64,000 bases of DNA from Pilosibacter fragilis (GCF_032490495.1 NZ_JAVYJB010000008.1:62001-126000); one strand, 5' to 3'. Shown: positions 50,797-60,196, numbered from the stretch's first letter. Notes: a model not told the origin generated them from the sequence alone. Program-made: numbers and translations.

Positions 50797-51575
50797 TCAC
50801 AAGCACAAAAAATGACCAGGTAAAAGCAGTCATTGAATTAAAGAAAAAAGCGAGAGCGAGAAATGAGCAGGGACTTTTCGTCGTCGAGGGAGTGCGGATG
50901 GCCGCTGAGCTCCCGAAGGATCAGGTTAAAAGTATCTATGTTTCTGAAACTTTCGCGAAAAATCCGGAGAATGCCGCAATTCTTGCGGAGTACCCGGGAT
51001 ACGAACTTGTCAGCGACTCTGTGTTTGCGGTGATGTCCGACACGCAGACGCCCCAGGGTGTGCTGGCACTTGTCAGACAGTTTTCCTACGGAATGGACGA
51101 GCTCTTAAAGAGTGACCGTCCAGCTCATCTGATGGTGCTGGAAAATCTTCAGGATCCAGGAAACCTGGGAACGATCCTGAGAGCCGGAGAGGGCGCGGGG
51201 ATCACGGGACTCATTATGAGCCGTGATACTGTGGATATCTACAACCCGAAGGTGATCCGTTCCACCATGGGATCCGTGTTCCGTGTCCCGTTCTTCTACA
51301 CGGACGATCTGGAGCAGACCGTTCTGGATCTGAAAGCGCGGGGGATCCGGGTATTTGCGGCCCATCTCGCAGGAAAGAATAATTACGAGCAGGAAGATTA
51401 TACTGGTAATACGGCGTTCCTGATCGGAAATGAGGGAAACGGGTTGACAGAAAAGCTTTCCAACATGGCAGACACCTGGGTGAAGATCCCCATGGAGGGA
51501 AAGGTGGAGTCCTTAAATGCCGCCATCGCAGCATCGATCCTGATGTTTGAGACGGCAAGACAGCGGCGCGCATAA
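50793..51575 (+). CDS. TrmH-family RNA 2'-O-methyltransferase
   Basis: 260 residues. N-terminal substrate-binding domain (ARNEQGLFVVEGVRMAAE) and SPOUT domain with its three motifs: LENLQDPGNLGTILRAGEGAG, FLIGNEGNGL, and IPMEGKVESLNAAIAASILMFE. Methylates ribose in rRNA or tRNA using AdoMet; the site is not evident. Starts inside the last codon of nadE (ATGA), so it is co-translated. Confidence 0.93.
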   Translation: MITSTKNDQVKAVIELKKKARARNEQGLFVVEGVRMAAELPKDQVKSIYVSETFAKNPENAAILAEYPGYELVSDSVFAVMSDTQTPQGVLALVRQFSYGMDELLKSDRPAHLMVLENLQDPGNLGTILRAGEGAGITGLIMSRDTVDIYNPKVIRSTMGSVFRVPFFYTDDLEQTVLDLKARGIRVFAAHLAGKNNYEQEDYTGNTAFLIGNEGNGLTEKLSNMADTWVKIPMEGKVESLNAAIAASILMFETARQRRA

Positions 51576-51587
51576 AGGAGTGATTTT

Positions 51588-52037
51588 ATGGATATGATCG
51601 GATGGCTGGTGGCCTTTGTAATTCTGATCGGAATCGAGGCGGCGACCATGGCGCTTACGACGATCTGGTTTGCGGGCGGGGCTGTGTTCGCGTTTTTTGC
51701 TGCGGTACTGGAATTTTCCGTGCAGTCGCAGCTTGTGGTGTTCCTGATCGTATCGTTTGTCCTTCTTCTCTTTACAAGACCGCTCGCTATCCGGTTCGTC
51801 AACCGGGAGACCGTGAAGACGAATGTGGACGGGCTGATCGGAAGAAAGGCAAAAGTGATCAAAAAAATCGACAACAATGAGCCGTCCGGAGCCGCTGTCA
51901 TCGACGGCCAGGAGTGGACGGCGAGATCCGCGGATGAAGCGGTGACGATCCCGGTGGGGACCCATGTGGTCATAAAGGAAGTCCGGGGCGTGAAGCTCAT
52001 TGTGGAGATGATTCCAGAAACAGAGAATAGGAACTGA
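51588..52037 (+). CDS. NfeD-like membrane protein
   Basis: 149 residues: two to three membrane segments (MIGWLVAFVILIGIEAATMAL, AVFAFFAAVLEF, VVFLIVSFVLLLFT) followed by a C-terminal OB-fold (GRKAKVIKKIDNNEPSGAAVI, VPVGTHV-like IPVGTHVVIKEVRG). Short NfeD1b type without protease domain. NfeD proteins are nearly always paired with SPFH/stomatin proteins, as here, 100 bp downstream; together they organise membrane microdomains. Confidence 0.92.
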   Translation: MDMIGWLVAFVILIGIEAATMALTTIWFAGGAVFAFFAAVLEFSVQSQLVVFLIVSFVLLLFTRPLAIRFVNRETVKTNVDGLIGRKAKVIKKIDNNEPSGAAVIDGQEWTARSADEAVTIPVGTHVVIKEVRGVKLIVEMIPETENRN

Positions 52038-52136
52038 TAAAAAGTTTCCGGCTTGCTCATAGTAATATGAATGGGCTGAAGAAAAAAATGGGGGATAAAG
52101 ATAATCCCCCATAAAAACATAAAGGAGGACATAAAT

Positions 52137-53072
52137 ATGCCAACAATTTTAGTATTAGTACTGATCTTTATCATTCTGCTGATCCTCGTTTCCTGCATCC
52201 GCATCGTGCCCCAGGCACAGGCGATGGTAGTGGAGAGACTCGGCGCGTACCTTGAGACATGGAATGTGGGAATCCACTTCAAAGTTCCGTTTATTGACCG
52301 CGTTGCAAAGCGGGTCCTCTTAAAAGAGCAGGTCGTTGACTTCGCTCCGCAGCCGGTGATCACAAAGGATAACGTCACCATGAAGATCGATACGGTCGTG
52401 TTCTTCCAGATCACAGACCCGAAGCTCTACGCATACGGTGTTGAGAACCCGATCATGGCCATCGAGAATCTGACAGCCACCACGCTTCGAAACATCATCG
52501 GTGACCTGGAGCTCGACCAGACCTTAACTTCCCGTGAGACCATCAACACAAAGATGCGTTCCGCCCTGGATGTTGCCACGGACCCGTGGGGCATCAAGGT
52601 AAACCGTGTGGAGTTAAAGAATATCATTCCGCCGGCAGCGATCCAGGATGCCATGGAGAAACAGATGAAGGCAGAGCGTGAGCGCCGTGAGGCGATCCTT
52701 CGTGCGGAAGGTGAGAAGAAGTCCACGATCCTCGTGGCAGAGGGTAAGAAACAGTCCGCGATCCTCGACGCGGAGGCAGATAAGCAGGCAGCGATCCTTC
52801 ACGCGGAGGCGGAGAAGGAGAAACGGATCCGCGAGGCAGAAGGCCAGGCGGAGGCGATCATCAAGATCCAGCAGGCGAACGCCGATGGTATCCGCATGAT
52901 CAAGGAAGCCGGAGCAGACCAGACAGTTTTGCAGTTAAAGAGTCTTGAGGCGTTCGCGAAGGCGGCAGACGGCAAGGCAACAAAGATCATCATCCCGTCT
53001 GAGATCCAATCCCTCGCAGGTCTTGTGACAAGTGTAACGGAGATCGCAAAAAAGAGTGAAACTGAGAATTGA
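52137..53072 (+). CDS. SPFH/stomatin (band 7, QmcA-like) protein
   Basis: 311 residues: one N-terminal membrane helix (ILVLVLIFIILLILVS), the SPFH domain (RIVPQAQAMVVERLGAYLETWNVG is its start; VITKDNVTMKIDTVVFFQITDP, LRNIIGDLELDQTLTSRETIN) and a long Ala/Glu-rich coiled coil. Forms membrane-bound oligomers. Strong AAAGGAGG site. Its end overlaps the patatin gene by 17 nt. Confidence 0.93.
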   Translation: MPTILVLVLIFIILLILVSCIRIVPQAQAMVVERLGAYLETWNVGIHFKVPFIDRVAKRVLLKEQVVDFAPQPVITKDNVTMKIDTVVFFQITDPKLYAYGVENPIMAIENLTATTLRNIIGDLELDQTLTSRETINTKMRSALDVATDPWGIKVNRVELKNIIPPAAIQDAMEKQMKAERERREAILRAEGEKKSTILVAEGKKQSAILDAEADKQAAILHAEAEKEKRIREAEGQAEAIIKIQQANADGIRMIKEAGADQTVLQLKSLEAFAKAADGKATKIIIPSEIQSLAGLVTSVTEIAKKSETEN

Positions 53073-54201
53073 TCTTGAAAAGGAATATGGAATCGTTTTA
53101 GAGGGCGGCGGTGCCAGGGGCGCATACCAGATCGGTGTCTGGAAAGCGCTCCGGGAAGCCGGCATGAAGATAAAGGGTGTCGCGGGAACGTCCGTTGGGG
53201 CGTTAAACGGCGCCCTGATCTGCATGGATGATCTCGGGAAGGCGGAGGAGATCTGGGGAAACATGACCTACTCCACCGTGTTCAATGTGGACGATTCCAT
53301 GATCGGAAAATTAAAGAAATTTGGCGTGCGATCCATGAAAGTGACCGACGCGGCGGCAGAATTCAGACGGCTGTTTTCAGACAGGGGGCTCGATATCGCC
53401 CCGCTCAAAAAACTTCTGGAAGAGACGGTGGATGAGGAGCGGATCAGGCGCTCACCACGGGATTTCTGCGCCGCGTCCTTTTCAGTCACGGACCGGAAAG
53501 AGGAGGACTTCGATGTAAAGGCAGCACCGCCGGGGACCATAAAGGATATAATGATGGCCAGCGCCTATTTCCCAGGATTTAAGCAGGAAAAGCTGGGTGG
53601 AAAGACGTATCTTGACGGCGGCAGCGTCAACAATGTGCCGGTGGATCTCCTGACGGACCGGGGATATAAGGATATCATCGTGATCCGCCTCTATGGGATC
53701 GGCGTGGACCGGCGAAGGTTCATGGATATCCCGGAGGACGTGACGGTCCACGAGATCGCGCCAAGAAGAAATCTCGGCGGGATCCTGGAATTTGACAGTG
53801 CGAGAACGAGGAAAAACATGAAGCTCGGCTATTTTGACGGGCTGAGATTCCTCTACGGACTCTGCGGAAGGAAATATTATCTTGACATGCCATACTCCGA
53901 GGCGTATTATTTTGGCAGGATCATGTCGGAACTTGACATGTTTAAGGAGTGGCTGAGACCTTATGTAAAGGAACATGAGTTTGCAAAGCTCACAGGCTAT
54001 CGTGTATACACGGAGAAGATATTTCCGTTTCTTGCCAGGAAGCTTCGGCTGCAGCCGGAATGGGATTACAGGGATCTCTACGGGGCAGTCCTGGAAGTGT
54101 TCGCGAAAAAGATGCAGATGGAAGTCTACGAGGTCTACACGCCGGACGATATCGTGGGAAAGATCCATGAACTTTTTTCAGACAGGCTGACGATAGGATA
54201 G
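53056..54201 (+). CDS. Patatin-like phospholipase
   Basis: 381 residues from GTG 53056. Oxyanion loop LEGGGARGAYQIGVWKAL, nucleophile elbow AGTSVGALNGAL, catalytic Asp in YLDGGSVNNVPVDLL: the full Ser-Asp dyad. Likely hydrolyses membrane lipid acyl esters in the cytoplasm. The C-terminal 150 residues are helical and not recognised. Overlap with the SPFH gene implies co-translation and a membrane-related role. Confidence 0.9.
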   Translation: MKLRIDLEKEYGIVLEGGGARGAYQIGVWKALREAGMKIKGVAGTSVGALNGALICMDDLGKAEEIWGNMTYSTVFNVDDSMIGKLKKFGVRSMKVTDAAAEFRRLFSDRGLDIAPLKKLLEETVDEERIRRSPRDFCAASFSVTDRKEEDFDVKAAPPGTIKDIMMASAYFPGFKQEKLGGKTYLDGGSVNNVPVDLLTDRGYKDIIVIRLYGIGVDRRRFMDIPEDVTVHEIAPRRNLGGILEFDSARTRKNMKLGYFDGLRFLYGLCGRKYYLDMPYSEAYYFGRIMSELDMFKEWLRPYVKEHEFAKLTGYRVYTEKIFPFLARKLRLQPEWDYRDLYGAVLEVFAKKMQMEVYEVYTPDDIVGKIHELFSDRLTIG

Positions 54202-54305
54202 GGAATCGTGGCAGCACATCGGAAGTCTTTCAAAAGTACCAGGCAGCACGGATGATCCTGGGAAAACGGCAGATCCGGCAGAAAATATGAGGAGAACGCT
54301 GAAAT

Positions 54306-54614
54306 ATGGCGGAAAACAATAAGAGAAGAAAAGTCAGGAGCGAGTCCATGGCTCTTGATGCCATGCACATCATCATCGGCATCGCTGTGGTGGTGATGGC
54401 AGTTATCTCGTTCCTTGACACGGAGAGGTATATGTTCCTCTTTCCGGCGATATTTTTCCTGGCGGCAGTTTTAAATCTGGTCACAGGAAAATACTGGCTG
54501 TCCCGGGCAAAACGGGAGAGGCGGAGAAGAACGGCGGCGGTGTTCCAGATGGTGTTCGGAACGACCCTGCTGATCTTTACATTTTTAAGCGCAATGAGTA
54601 TCTGGTGGAGGTAA
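54306..54614 (+). CDS. Small membrane protein
   Basis: 102 residues, GAGGAG upstream. Basic N-terminus (NNKRRKVRSE), then MHIIIGIAVVVMAVISFL, YMFLFPAIFFLAAVLNLV, a basic loop KRERRRRTAAV and MVFGTTLLIFTFLSAMSIW: three membrane helices. Unknown function; 4 nt before birA, probably in one operon with it. Confidence 0.75.
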   Translation: MAENNKRRKVRSESMALDAMHIIIGIAVVVMAVISFLDTERYMFLFPAIFFLAAVLNLVTGKYWLSRAKRERRRRTAAVFQMVFGTTLLIFTFLSAMSIWWR

Positions 54615-54618
54615 TGAG

Positions 54619-55599
54619 ATGAAGGGAGAGATCCTGAAATTATTGAAGGAGACAGCTGGCTATATTTCCGGTCAGGAGCTTTGCGAGAAGTTCGGTGTCT
54701 CGAGAACGGCGGTCTGGAAGGTCATCAACCAGTTAAAGGAGGAGGGCTACGAGATCGAGGCCGTCCGGAATAAAGGATATATTTTAAAGGGATCGGCGGA
54801 TGTGCTCTCAAAGGAAGAGCTGGAAAGCACGATCCACACGAAATGGGCAGGAACGCAGGTGGCGTTCTTCGAGGAGACCGACTCCACGAACAATGAGATC
54901 CGCCGTCTCGCGGAACAGGGCGCGCCCCACGGAACCCTGGCTGTCGCGGAACGCCAGCTCGGCGGAAAGGGCAGAAGAGGTCGTGTCTGGACATCTCCGG
55001 CGGGCGTTGGGATCTGGATGAGCATGCTCTTAAGACCACAGATCGATCCCATGGCGGCCTCCATGCTGACGCTCGTCATGGCGCTGTCCACGAGAAGGGG
55101 AATCGAGAAGGCGACAGGATTGAAATCTGAGATCAAATGGCCGAACGACCTTGTTTTAAATAAGAAGAAAATCTGCGGAATCTTAACGGAGATGAGCACG
55201 GAGCTCATGGAAATCCAGTACGTGATCCCGGGAACCGGCATCAACGTAAACCAGATGGAATTTCCAGATGATATCAAGGCAACAGCGACTTCCCTGCGGA
55301 TCGAGAGTGGAAAGATCCAGAAGAGAAGTGAGATCATCGCGGCGATCATGGAGGCATTTGAGGGATATTATGACACCTTCATCGAGACACAGGACATGTC
55401 GGGACTTATTGAAGAGTACAATGCAAACCTTGTAAATCTCGGCAACGAGGTGTGCGTTCTGGATCCGGCGGGCGAGTACCGCGGTGTCTCTGAGGGAATC
55501 AACAAGGAAGGCGCACTTTTAGTCCGTCTCTCCGATGGCACATTAAAGGAGATTATCTCCGGGGAAGTTTCCGTCCGCGGAGTCTATGGATATGTATAA
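54619..55599 (+). CDS. birA: Biotin operon repressor / biotin-protein ligase
   Basis: 326 residues. N-terminal winged helix (ISGQELCEKFGVSRTAVWKVI) marks the bifunctional type. The ligase centre has GGKGRRGRVWTSP (biotinyl-AMP loop), KWPNDLVLNKKKICGIL and GTGINVN. Attaches biotin to carboxylase carriers and, with biotinyl-AMP, represses biotin genes. GGAGG precedes ATG 54619; overlaps mutY by 14 nt. Confidence 0.95.
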   Translation: MKGEILKLLKETAGYISGQELCEKFGVSRTAVWKVINQLKEEGYEIEAVRNKGYILKGSADVLSKEELESTIHTKWAGTQVAFFEETDSTNNEIRRLAEQGAPHGTLAVAERQLGGKGRRGRVWTSPAGVGIWMSMLLRPQIDPMAASMLTLVMALSTRRGIEKATGLKSEIKWPNDLVLNKKKICGILTEMSTELMEIQYVIPGTGINVNQMEFPDDIKATATSLRIESGKIQKRSEIIAAIMEAFEGYYDTFIETQDMSGLIEEYNANLVNLGNEVCVLDPAGEYRGVSEGINKEGALLVRLSDGTLKEIISGEVSVRGVYGYV

Positions 55600-56728
55600 G
55601 GAAGAAATGAATGTTTCGGGGGCGGATCTTTATTCCGGTCTCCAGAAAATCTTTCCGGATGAGAAAGACCTCACCCTGACGGAGCGTCTGGAAGCCGCAA
55701 GAGGACCACTCCTTTCCTGGTATCGGGGGAATAAAAGAGATCTCCCCTGGCGGGAGAACCAGGATGCCTACCGGATCTGGATCTCGGAGATCATGCTGCA
55801 GCAGACGAGAGTGGAGGCAGTAAAGCCCTACTTTGCCCGGTTTATGGAGTGTTTTCCGACGGTGCAGGCATTGGCTGAGTGTGAGGAAGAAGAGCTTTTC
55901 AAGTATTGGGAAGGTCTCGGATATTACAGCAGGGCCAGAAATCTGAAGAAAGCGGCCAAGATCATCGTTTCCCAGTACGGCGGAGAACTTCCGGCAGATC
56001 GCAGAGCGCTTCTTGCGCTTCCGGGAATCGGAAGCTACACGGCGGGTGCCATTGGATCCATCGCTTTCGGACTCCCTGTCCCAGCGGTGGACGGAAATGT
56101 CATGCGGGTCCTTTCGAGAGTTGCCGGAAGCTACGAAGATATCTTAAAACAAGCGGTAAAGAAGAAGACAGAAGCTGCGGTCGAAGAGGTCTTAAAGACA
56201 CTCAAAAAGGATGAGCCAGGAGATTTCAACCAGGCGCTCATCGAGATCGGAGCCATCGTCTGCGTCCCCAATGGTGCCCCTCTCTGCGATCTTCCATGTC
56301 CATTCTATACGGTATGCGAGGCGAGAAAAAGAAACCTGATCTCTGCGATCCCGGTGAAGGCACCGAAAAAGAAAAGGAAAATTGAGGAAAAGACCGTATT
56401 ATTAGTGAAATACGGGGATAAAATAGCCATTAGAAAGCGGGATGACACCGGACTGCTGGCATCCCTGTATGAATTTCCGAATCTGGAAGGAAAACTTTCA
56501 GAGAAAGAGGTACTGGAACGCCTCGGTGGCGGGGCATCGGTGGAGGAAAAACTGCCGGAGGCAAAGCACATTTTCAGCCATGTGGAGTGGCATATGAGCG
56601 GGTACCTGGTGAGGGCAGGGGAAGAGATCCCGGGAATGCTGTTTGCGGACAGAGGGGAATTAAAGGAGAAGTACCCGATCCCGAACGCGTTTGCGGTGTA
56701 TAGAAAGCTGCTGGAAAGCCAGTCATGA
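55586..56728 (+). CDS. mutY: A/G-specific adenine glycosylase
   Basis: 380 residues; ATG 55586 lies within birA, with ATG 55607 as a shorter option having AAGGAAG close by. Catalytic domain: LPWRENQDAYRIWISEIMLQQT with catalytic Glu, LPGIGSYTAGAIGSIAFG (helix-hairpin-helix), PAVDGNVMRVLSR (catalytic Asp). Iron-sulfur loop CVPNGAPLCDLPCPFYTVC has spacing C-x7-C-x3-C-x5-C, slightly wider than the x6-x2-x5 of E. coli. C-terminal NUDIX-like 8-oxoG-recognition domain (VEWHMSGYLV). Removes A opposite 8-oxoG. Confidence 0.95.
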   Translation: MDMYKEEMNVSGADLYSGLQKIFPDEKDLTLTERLEAARGPLLSWYRGNKRDLPWRENQDAYRIWISEIMLQQTRVEAVKPYFARFMECFPTVQALAECEEEELFKYWEGLGYYSRARNLKKAAKIIVSQYGGELPADRRALLALPGIGSYTAGAIGSIAFGLPVPAVDGNVMRVLSRVAGSYEDILKQAVKKKTEAAVEEVLKTLKKDEPGDFNQALIEIGAIVCVPNGAPLCDLPCPFYTVCEARKRNLISAIPVKAPKKKRKIEEKTVLLVKYGDKIAIRKRDDTGLLASLYEFPNLEGKLSEKEVLERLGGGASVEEKLPEAKHIFSHVEWHMSGYLVRAGEEIPGMLFADRGELKEKYPIPNAFAVYRKLLESQS

Positions 56729-56736
56729 TATAATGA

Positions 56737-56787
56737 GTCCAAAAGAAAAACAAGCGGCACCGCAGGTGGCATTTGTTTTTCTTGGAC
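56737..56787 (+). terminator. Terminator of birA-mutY
   Basis: GTCCAAAAGAAAAACAA pairs with TTGTTTTTCTTGGAC, with an inner CACC/GGTG hairpin. T-rich right arm. Confidence 0.75.
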
Positions 56788-56853
56788 CATTAACGAACGA
56801 ACCGCCTGCGTCAGCAGGCAATAGAGCGCGTCAGCGCGGGGGTCGTGAGTCTA

Positions 56854-56991
56854 TGATATAATGGCTGTAAATTCTCTTGACCCCACAGATATTGTTTGTC
56901 AGGGCGGACAGAATGCAGAAGATGCATCATTATTGTACACGGGTAGGAATTTTCTGAACTGAAAATTCCGTACAGTAGTACCGATGCATCT
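56854..56991 (+). ncRNA. Candidate structured RNA between mutY and the kinase gene
   Basis: An extended -10, TGATATAAT (56854-56862), precedes a long hairpin: AGATGCATC (56920-56928) with GATGCATCT (56983-56991); TATTGTAC (56931-56938) with GTACAGTA (56970-56977); GGAATTTTC (56946-56954) with GAAAATTCC (56961-56969). This gives 26 pairs with a one-sided bulge ACGGGTA. No coding frame covers it. Role unknown; could also be a palindromic relic. Confidence 0.4.
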
Positions 56992-57074
56992 GTCAGTGTC
57001 CCATATTAGAAATAGAAAGTATTGACATTTGTTAGTATTATGGCGCATAAGGGCGTCTTTTATGGAGCGTGTTC

Positions 57075-58010
57075 ATGATGAAAATGAAAAAAATGTTATT
57101 TGTTTTTAATCCCCGTTCCGGGAAGGAAGCCATCAAGAACCAGTTGTCCGATATTCTCGGGATTTTCTGTGGAGCAGGCTATCTGCCCTCTGTCTATGTG
57201 ACCCAGGAACCGGGGGATGCGGCGAAGATTGCCGAGGAATACGGTAAGGATGTGGAACTTTTCGTCTGCAGCGGCGGGGATGGAACGCTGAACAGCGTGA
57301 TCTCCGGCATCATGAGGCTGGAAAAACGTCCGGAGATCGGATATCTCCCGGCAGGTTCCACGAATGATTTCGCGAGAAGCTTAAAGATTCCGGCGAATCT
57401 CACGAAGGCGGCGCAGGATGTGGTGAGCGGAAAGTCCTACGGCGTCGACATCGGAAAATTTGGGGATGAGCGGTATTTTGTTTATATCGCCGCATTTGGC
57501 GCTTTCACGGAAGTGTCGTACAGCACGCCCCAGGACATCAAGAACGTTCTTGGGCATCAGGCATATATCCTGGAGTCCATCAAGGCACTGGGAAATCTCA
57601 AATCCTACAGGATGCATTTGACATGGGATGACGGTGAGACGGATGGAGAGTTCGTTTTCGGAATGGTGACGAACACCACAAGTGTCGGAGGCTTCAGAGG
57701 ACTTGCGCCGAAGGATGTTTCCTTCCATGACGGCCTGTTTGAGGGCGTGTTTATCCGGACACCGAAGACTCCGGCGGATCTTCCGAATATTATAAGTGGT
57801 CTGCTTCTGTTCCCGGAACAGGAAAATAAGGACGTGATCCGCGTGAAATCTTCAAAGTTTACGGTCACCGCCAAGGAAGAGATCCCGTGGGTCCTCGACG
57901 GTGAGTTTGGCGGATCGGTTACTGAGGCAAAGATCGAGAATGTGAAGGAAGCAGTGACCTTAAGCTGCAGCCCGGAGCCGGAGAAGCAGGAGGAGAAGAC
58001 GGCGGGATGA
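57075..58010 (+). CDS. Diacylglycerol/lipid kinase family protein
   Basis: 311 residues from ATG 57075, GGAG 7 nt upstream. LFVFNPRSGKEA, CSGGDGTLNSVISGIM (GGDGT nucleotide motif), LPAGSTNDFARSL and the C-terminal beta-sandwich with PWVLDGEFGG are those of DgkB/YegS/BmrU-type lipid kinases. Phosphorylates diacylglycerol or a similar lipid at the membrane. The leader contains the candidate structured RNA at 56920-56991. Confidence 0.9.
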   Translation: MMKMKKMLFVFNPRSGKEAIKNQLSDILGIFCGAGYLPSVYVTQEPGDAAKIAEEYGKDVELFVCSGGDGTLNSVISGIMRLEKRPEIGYLPAGSTNDFARSLKIPANLTKAAQDVVSGKSYGVDIGKFGDERYFVYIAAFGAFTEVSYSTPQDIKNVLGHQAYILESIKALGNLKSYRMHLTWDDGETDGEFVFGMVTNTTSVGGFRGLAPKDVSFHDGLFEGVFIRTPKTPADLPNIISGLLLFPEQENKDVIRVKSSKFTVTAKEEIPWVLDGEFGGSVTEAKIENVKEAVTLSCSPEPEKQEEKTAG

Positions 58011-58098
58011 CAGGGGCGGCAAGTGCGCAGACCTGCTGAATAATTACAAAAAGTGCTAATAAAATGTTAAAATTCAACAAAAAAGGCGTAGAAAAGCA

Positions 58099-58127
58099 TT
58101 GAAAATTGTCGCTGGATAGTATATAAT
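58099..58127 (+). promoter_or_regulatory. rpoD promoter
   Basis: TTGAAA (58099-58104), 17-bp spacer, TATAAT (58122-58127). Confidence 0.8.
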
Positions 58128-58178
58128 GAACTATCGTGGAGCAGTTTGAGCAGCCCCAACCTGAAAGGACGTTATTCA

Positions 58179-59303
58179 GTGGAAAAAGAAGTATTTTTAG
58201 ACAAACTTAAGAAACTTGTCGCACTGGGCAAGTCAAAACAGAACGCACTTGACGCGACGGAGATCAACGACTTTTTTGCCGGAGATAACCTCGGACCGGA
58301 GCAGATGGATGAAATTTATAATTACTTAGAGCACAGCAATATCGACGTTGTGCCGGTAATTGATGACGCAATGCTTGCGGATGATTCCATGCTTCTGGAT
58401 GATCTGGATGATGACTACCGTGAGGACAAGGACGGAGAGGACATTGACTTAGACGCCATCGATCTTCTGGAAGGTATCGGAACAGAGGATCCGGTCCGCA
58501 TGTACTTAAAGGAGATCGGTACCGTGCCGCTTCTTTCCGCGGATGAGGAGCTTCGTCTCGCGAAGAGAAAGGCAGAGGGAGATGAGTCTGCAAAAGAGCG
58601 TCTGATCGAGGCAAACCTTCGTCTCGTCGTAAGTATCGCAAAGCGTTACACTGGACGTGGAATGAGTTTCCTGGATCTTGTACAGGAAGGAAACCTTGGT
58701 CTGATCAAGGGCGTTGAGAAGTTCGACTATACAAAAGGATATAAGTTAAGTACATATGCGACTTGGTGGATCCGTCAGTCTGTGACGAGAGCCCTTGCGG
58801 ATCAGGCGAGAACGATCCGTGTTCCGGTGCATATGGTAGAGACGATCAACAAAATGTCAAAGATGCAAAGAAAGCTGACTCTGGAACTCGGCTATGAGCC
58901 GTCCGTGACAGAACTCGCGGAAGCGCTTGAGATGTCCGAGGACAAGGTTATGGAGATCATGCAGATCGCGCGAGAGCCTGCATCCTTAGAAACTCCGATC
59001 GGTGAGGAGGACGATTCCAACCTCGGCGATTTCGTTGCGGACAGCAACGCGGTGACTCCGGAAGGAAACGTGGAATCCGTAATGTTACGTGAGCACATCG
59101 ACGCATTACTTGGTGATCTCAAAGAGAGAGAACGTCAGGTCATCGTTCTTCGATTCGGTCTTGAAGACGGACATCCGAGAACTCTGGAAGAAGTTGGAAA
59201 AGAGTTCAACGTAACGAGAGAGCGTATCCGCCAGATCGAGGCGAAAGCATTGAGAAAGCTCAGAAATCCGGTCCGCAGCAAACGGATCCGGGATTTCCTG
59301 TAA
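58179..59303 (+). CDS. rpoD: Primary sigma factor RpoD/SigA
   Basis: 374 residues from GTG 58179 with AAAGGA 9 nt upstream; TTG 58146 is an alternative without a site. Short acidic region 1.1, then DPVRMYLKEIG (1.2), LVVSIAKRYTGRGMSFLDLVQEG and GYKLSTYATWWIRQSVTRAL (2.1-2.4), region 3, and VTRERIRQIEAKALRKLR (4.2). Directs RNA polymerase to vegetative promoters. dnaG, often upstream in Firmicutes, is absent here. Confidence 0.97.
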   Translation: MEKEVFLDKLKKLVALGKSKQNALDATEINDFFAGDNLGPEQMDEIYNYLEHSNIDVVPVIDDAMLADDSMLLDDLDDDYREDKDGEDIDLDAIDLLEGIGTEDPVRMYLKEIGTVPLLSADEELRLAKRKAEGDESAKERLIEANLRLVVSIAKRYTGRGMSFLDLVQEGNLGLIKGVEKFDYTKGYKLSTYATWWIRQSVTRALADQARTIRVPVHMVETINKMSKMQRKLTLELGYEPSVTELAEALEMSEDKVMEIMQIAREPASLETPIGEEDDSNLGDFVADSNAVTPEGNVESVMLREHIDALLGDLKERERQVIVLRFGLEDGHPRTLEEVGKEFNVTRERIRQIEAKALRKLRNPVRSKRIRDFL

Positions 59304-59373
59304 GACCGGGAAAAGGATATTGGAAGCGGATCGTTGGGGGCAGACTGAACGGATTCGGTGAAAATAGAAATGC

Positions 59374-59404
59374 AGGCAGCGGGAGAAGATCCGGCTGCCT
59401 TTTT
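59374..59404 (+). terminator. Terminator of rpoD
   Basis: AGGCAGC (59374-59380) pairs with GCTGCCT (59394-59400), with inner CGG/CCG pairs, followed by TTTTT. Confidence 0.75.
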
Positions 59405-59533
59405 CCGTTGCGGTCTTTTTGCCGGTATCCTGTAATGGTGAAGTGCCGGTGACGGCAACCGGGCAGAAGGCTGAGACAGAAGGAGACACAGGGGATTGAA
59501 GCATCGGGGCAGCATAGCCTGCCGGGAGATCAT

Positions 59534-60196
59534 ATGAATAAGAGAAATTATCAGAAGGAATTAGATAAAAAACTGGAAGAACTGCAGAAAGAGGGAAAGG
59601 TTCCCACTTTATTTCTACACAGCTGCTGTGCGCCCTGCAGCAGTTATGTTCTGGAATATCTTTCCAGATATTTTGAGATCACGGTATTTTATTATAACCC
59701 GAATATTTATCCGCCATCAGAGTACGAGGAGCGGACATCGGAGCAGGAACGTCTGATCCGGGAATTCAATGGAGAGTGGGAACAGGAGACAGACCGCCAC
59801 CCGATCCATTTTGTGGCAGGAACCTATGTGCCCGACGATTTCTATGCAGCGGCAAAAGGGCTCGAGCAGGAGCCGGAAGGCGGCGCAAGATGTACGGAGT
59901 GCTTTAAACTCCGCCTCTCCGAGGCGGCGAGAGAGGCAAAAGCCGGGTACTTCGATTTCTTTACGACGACGCTTACGATCAGCCCCCTAAAGGACGCGGA
60001 GCGGTTAAACCGGATCGGGGAAGAGATGGGACGCGAGTATGGTGTGGAGGTTCTGTCATCAGATTTCAAGAAGAGAAACGGATATAAAAGATCCACGGAG
60101 CTTTCCAGAGAACACGCGCTCTATCGTCAGAATTACTGTGGCTGCGTGTTCTCAAAGAGGGAGTCGGAGGCGCGCTCAGCGGAGAGACCAGAATAA
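59534..60196 (+). CDS. queH: Epoxyqueuosine reductase QueH
   Basis: 220 residues. HSCCAPCSSYVLEYL near the start, YYNPNIYPPSEYEER, RCTECFKLRLSEAA, TTTLTISPLKD, and YCGC near the end provide the Cys set of QueH (4Fe-4S and zinc-like sites). Reduces epoxyqueuosine to queuosine in tRNA, replacing QueG. Its end overlaps the convergent metallo-hydrolase gene by 21 bp. Confidence 0.93.
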   Translation: MNKRNYQKELDKKLEELQKEGKVPTLFLHSCCAPCSSYVLEYLSRYFEITVFYYNPNIYPPSEYEERTSEQERLIREFNGEWEQETDRHPIHFVAGTYVPDDFYAAAKGLEQEPEGGARCTECFKLRLSEAAREAKAGYFDFFTTTLTISPLKDAERLNRIGEEMGREYGVEVLSSDFKKRNGYKRSTELSREHALYRQNYCGCVFSKRESEARSAERPE

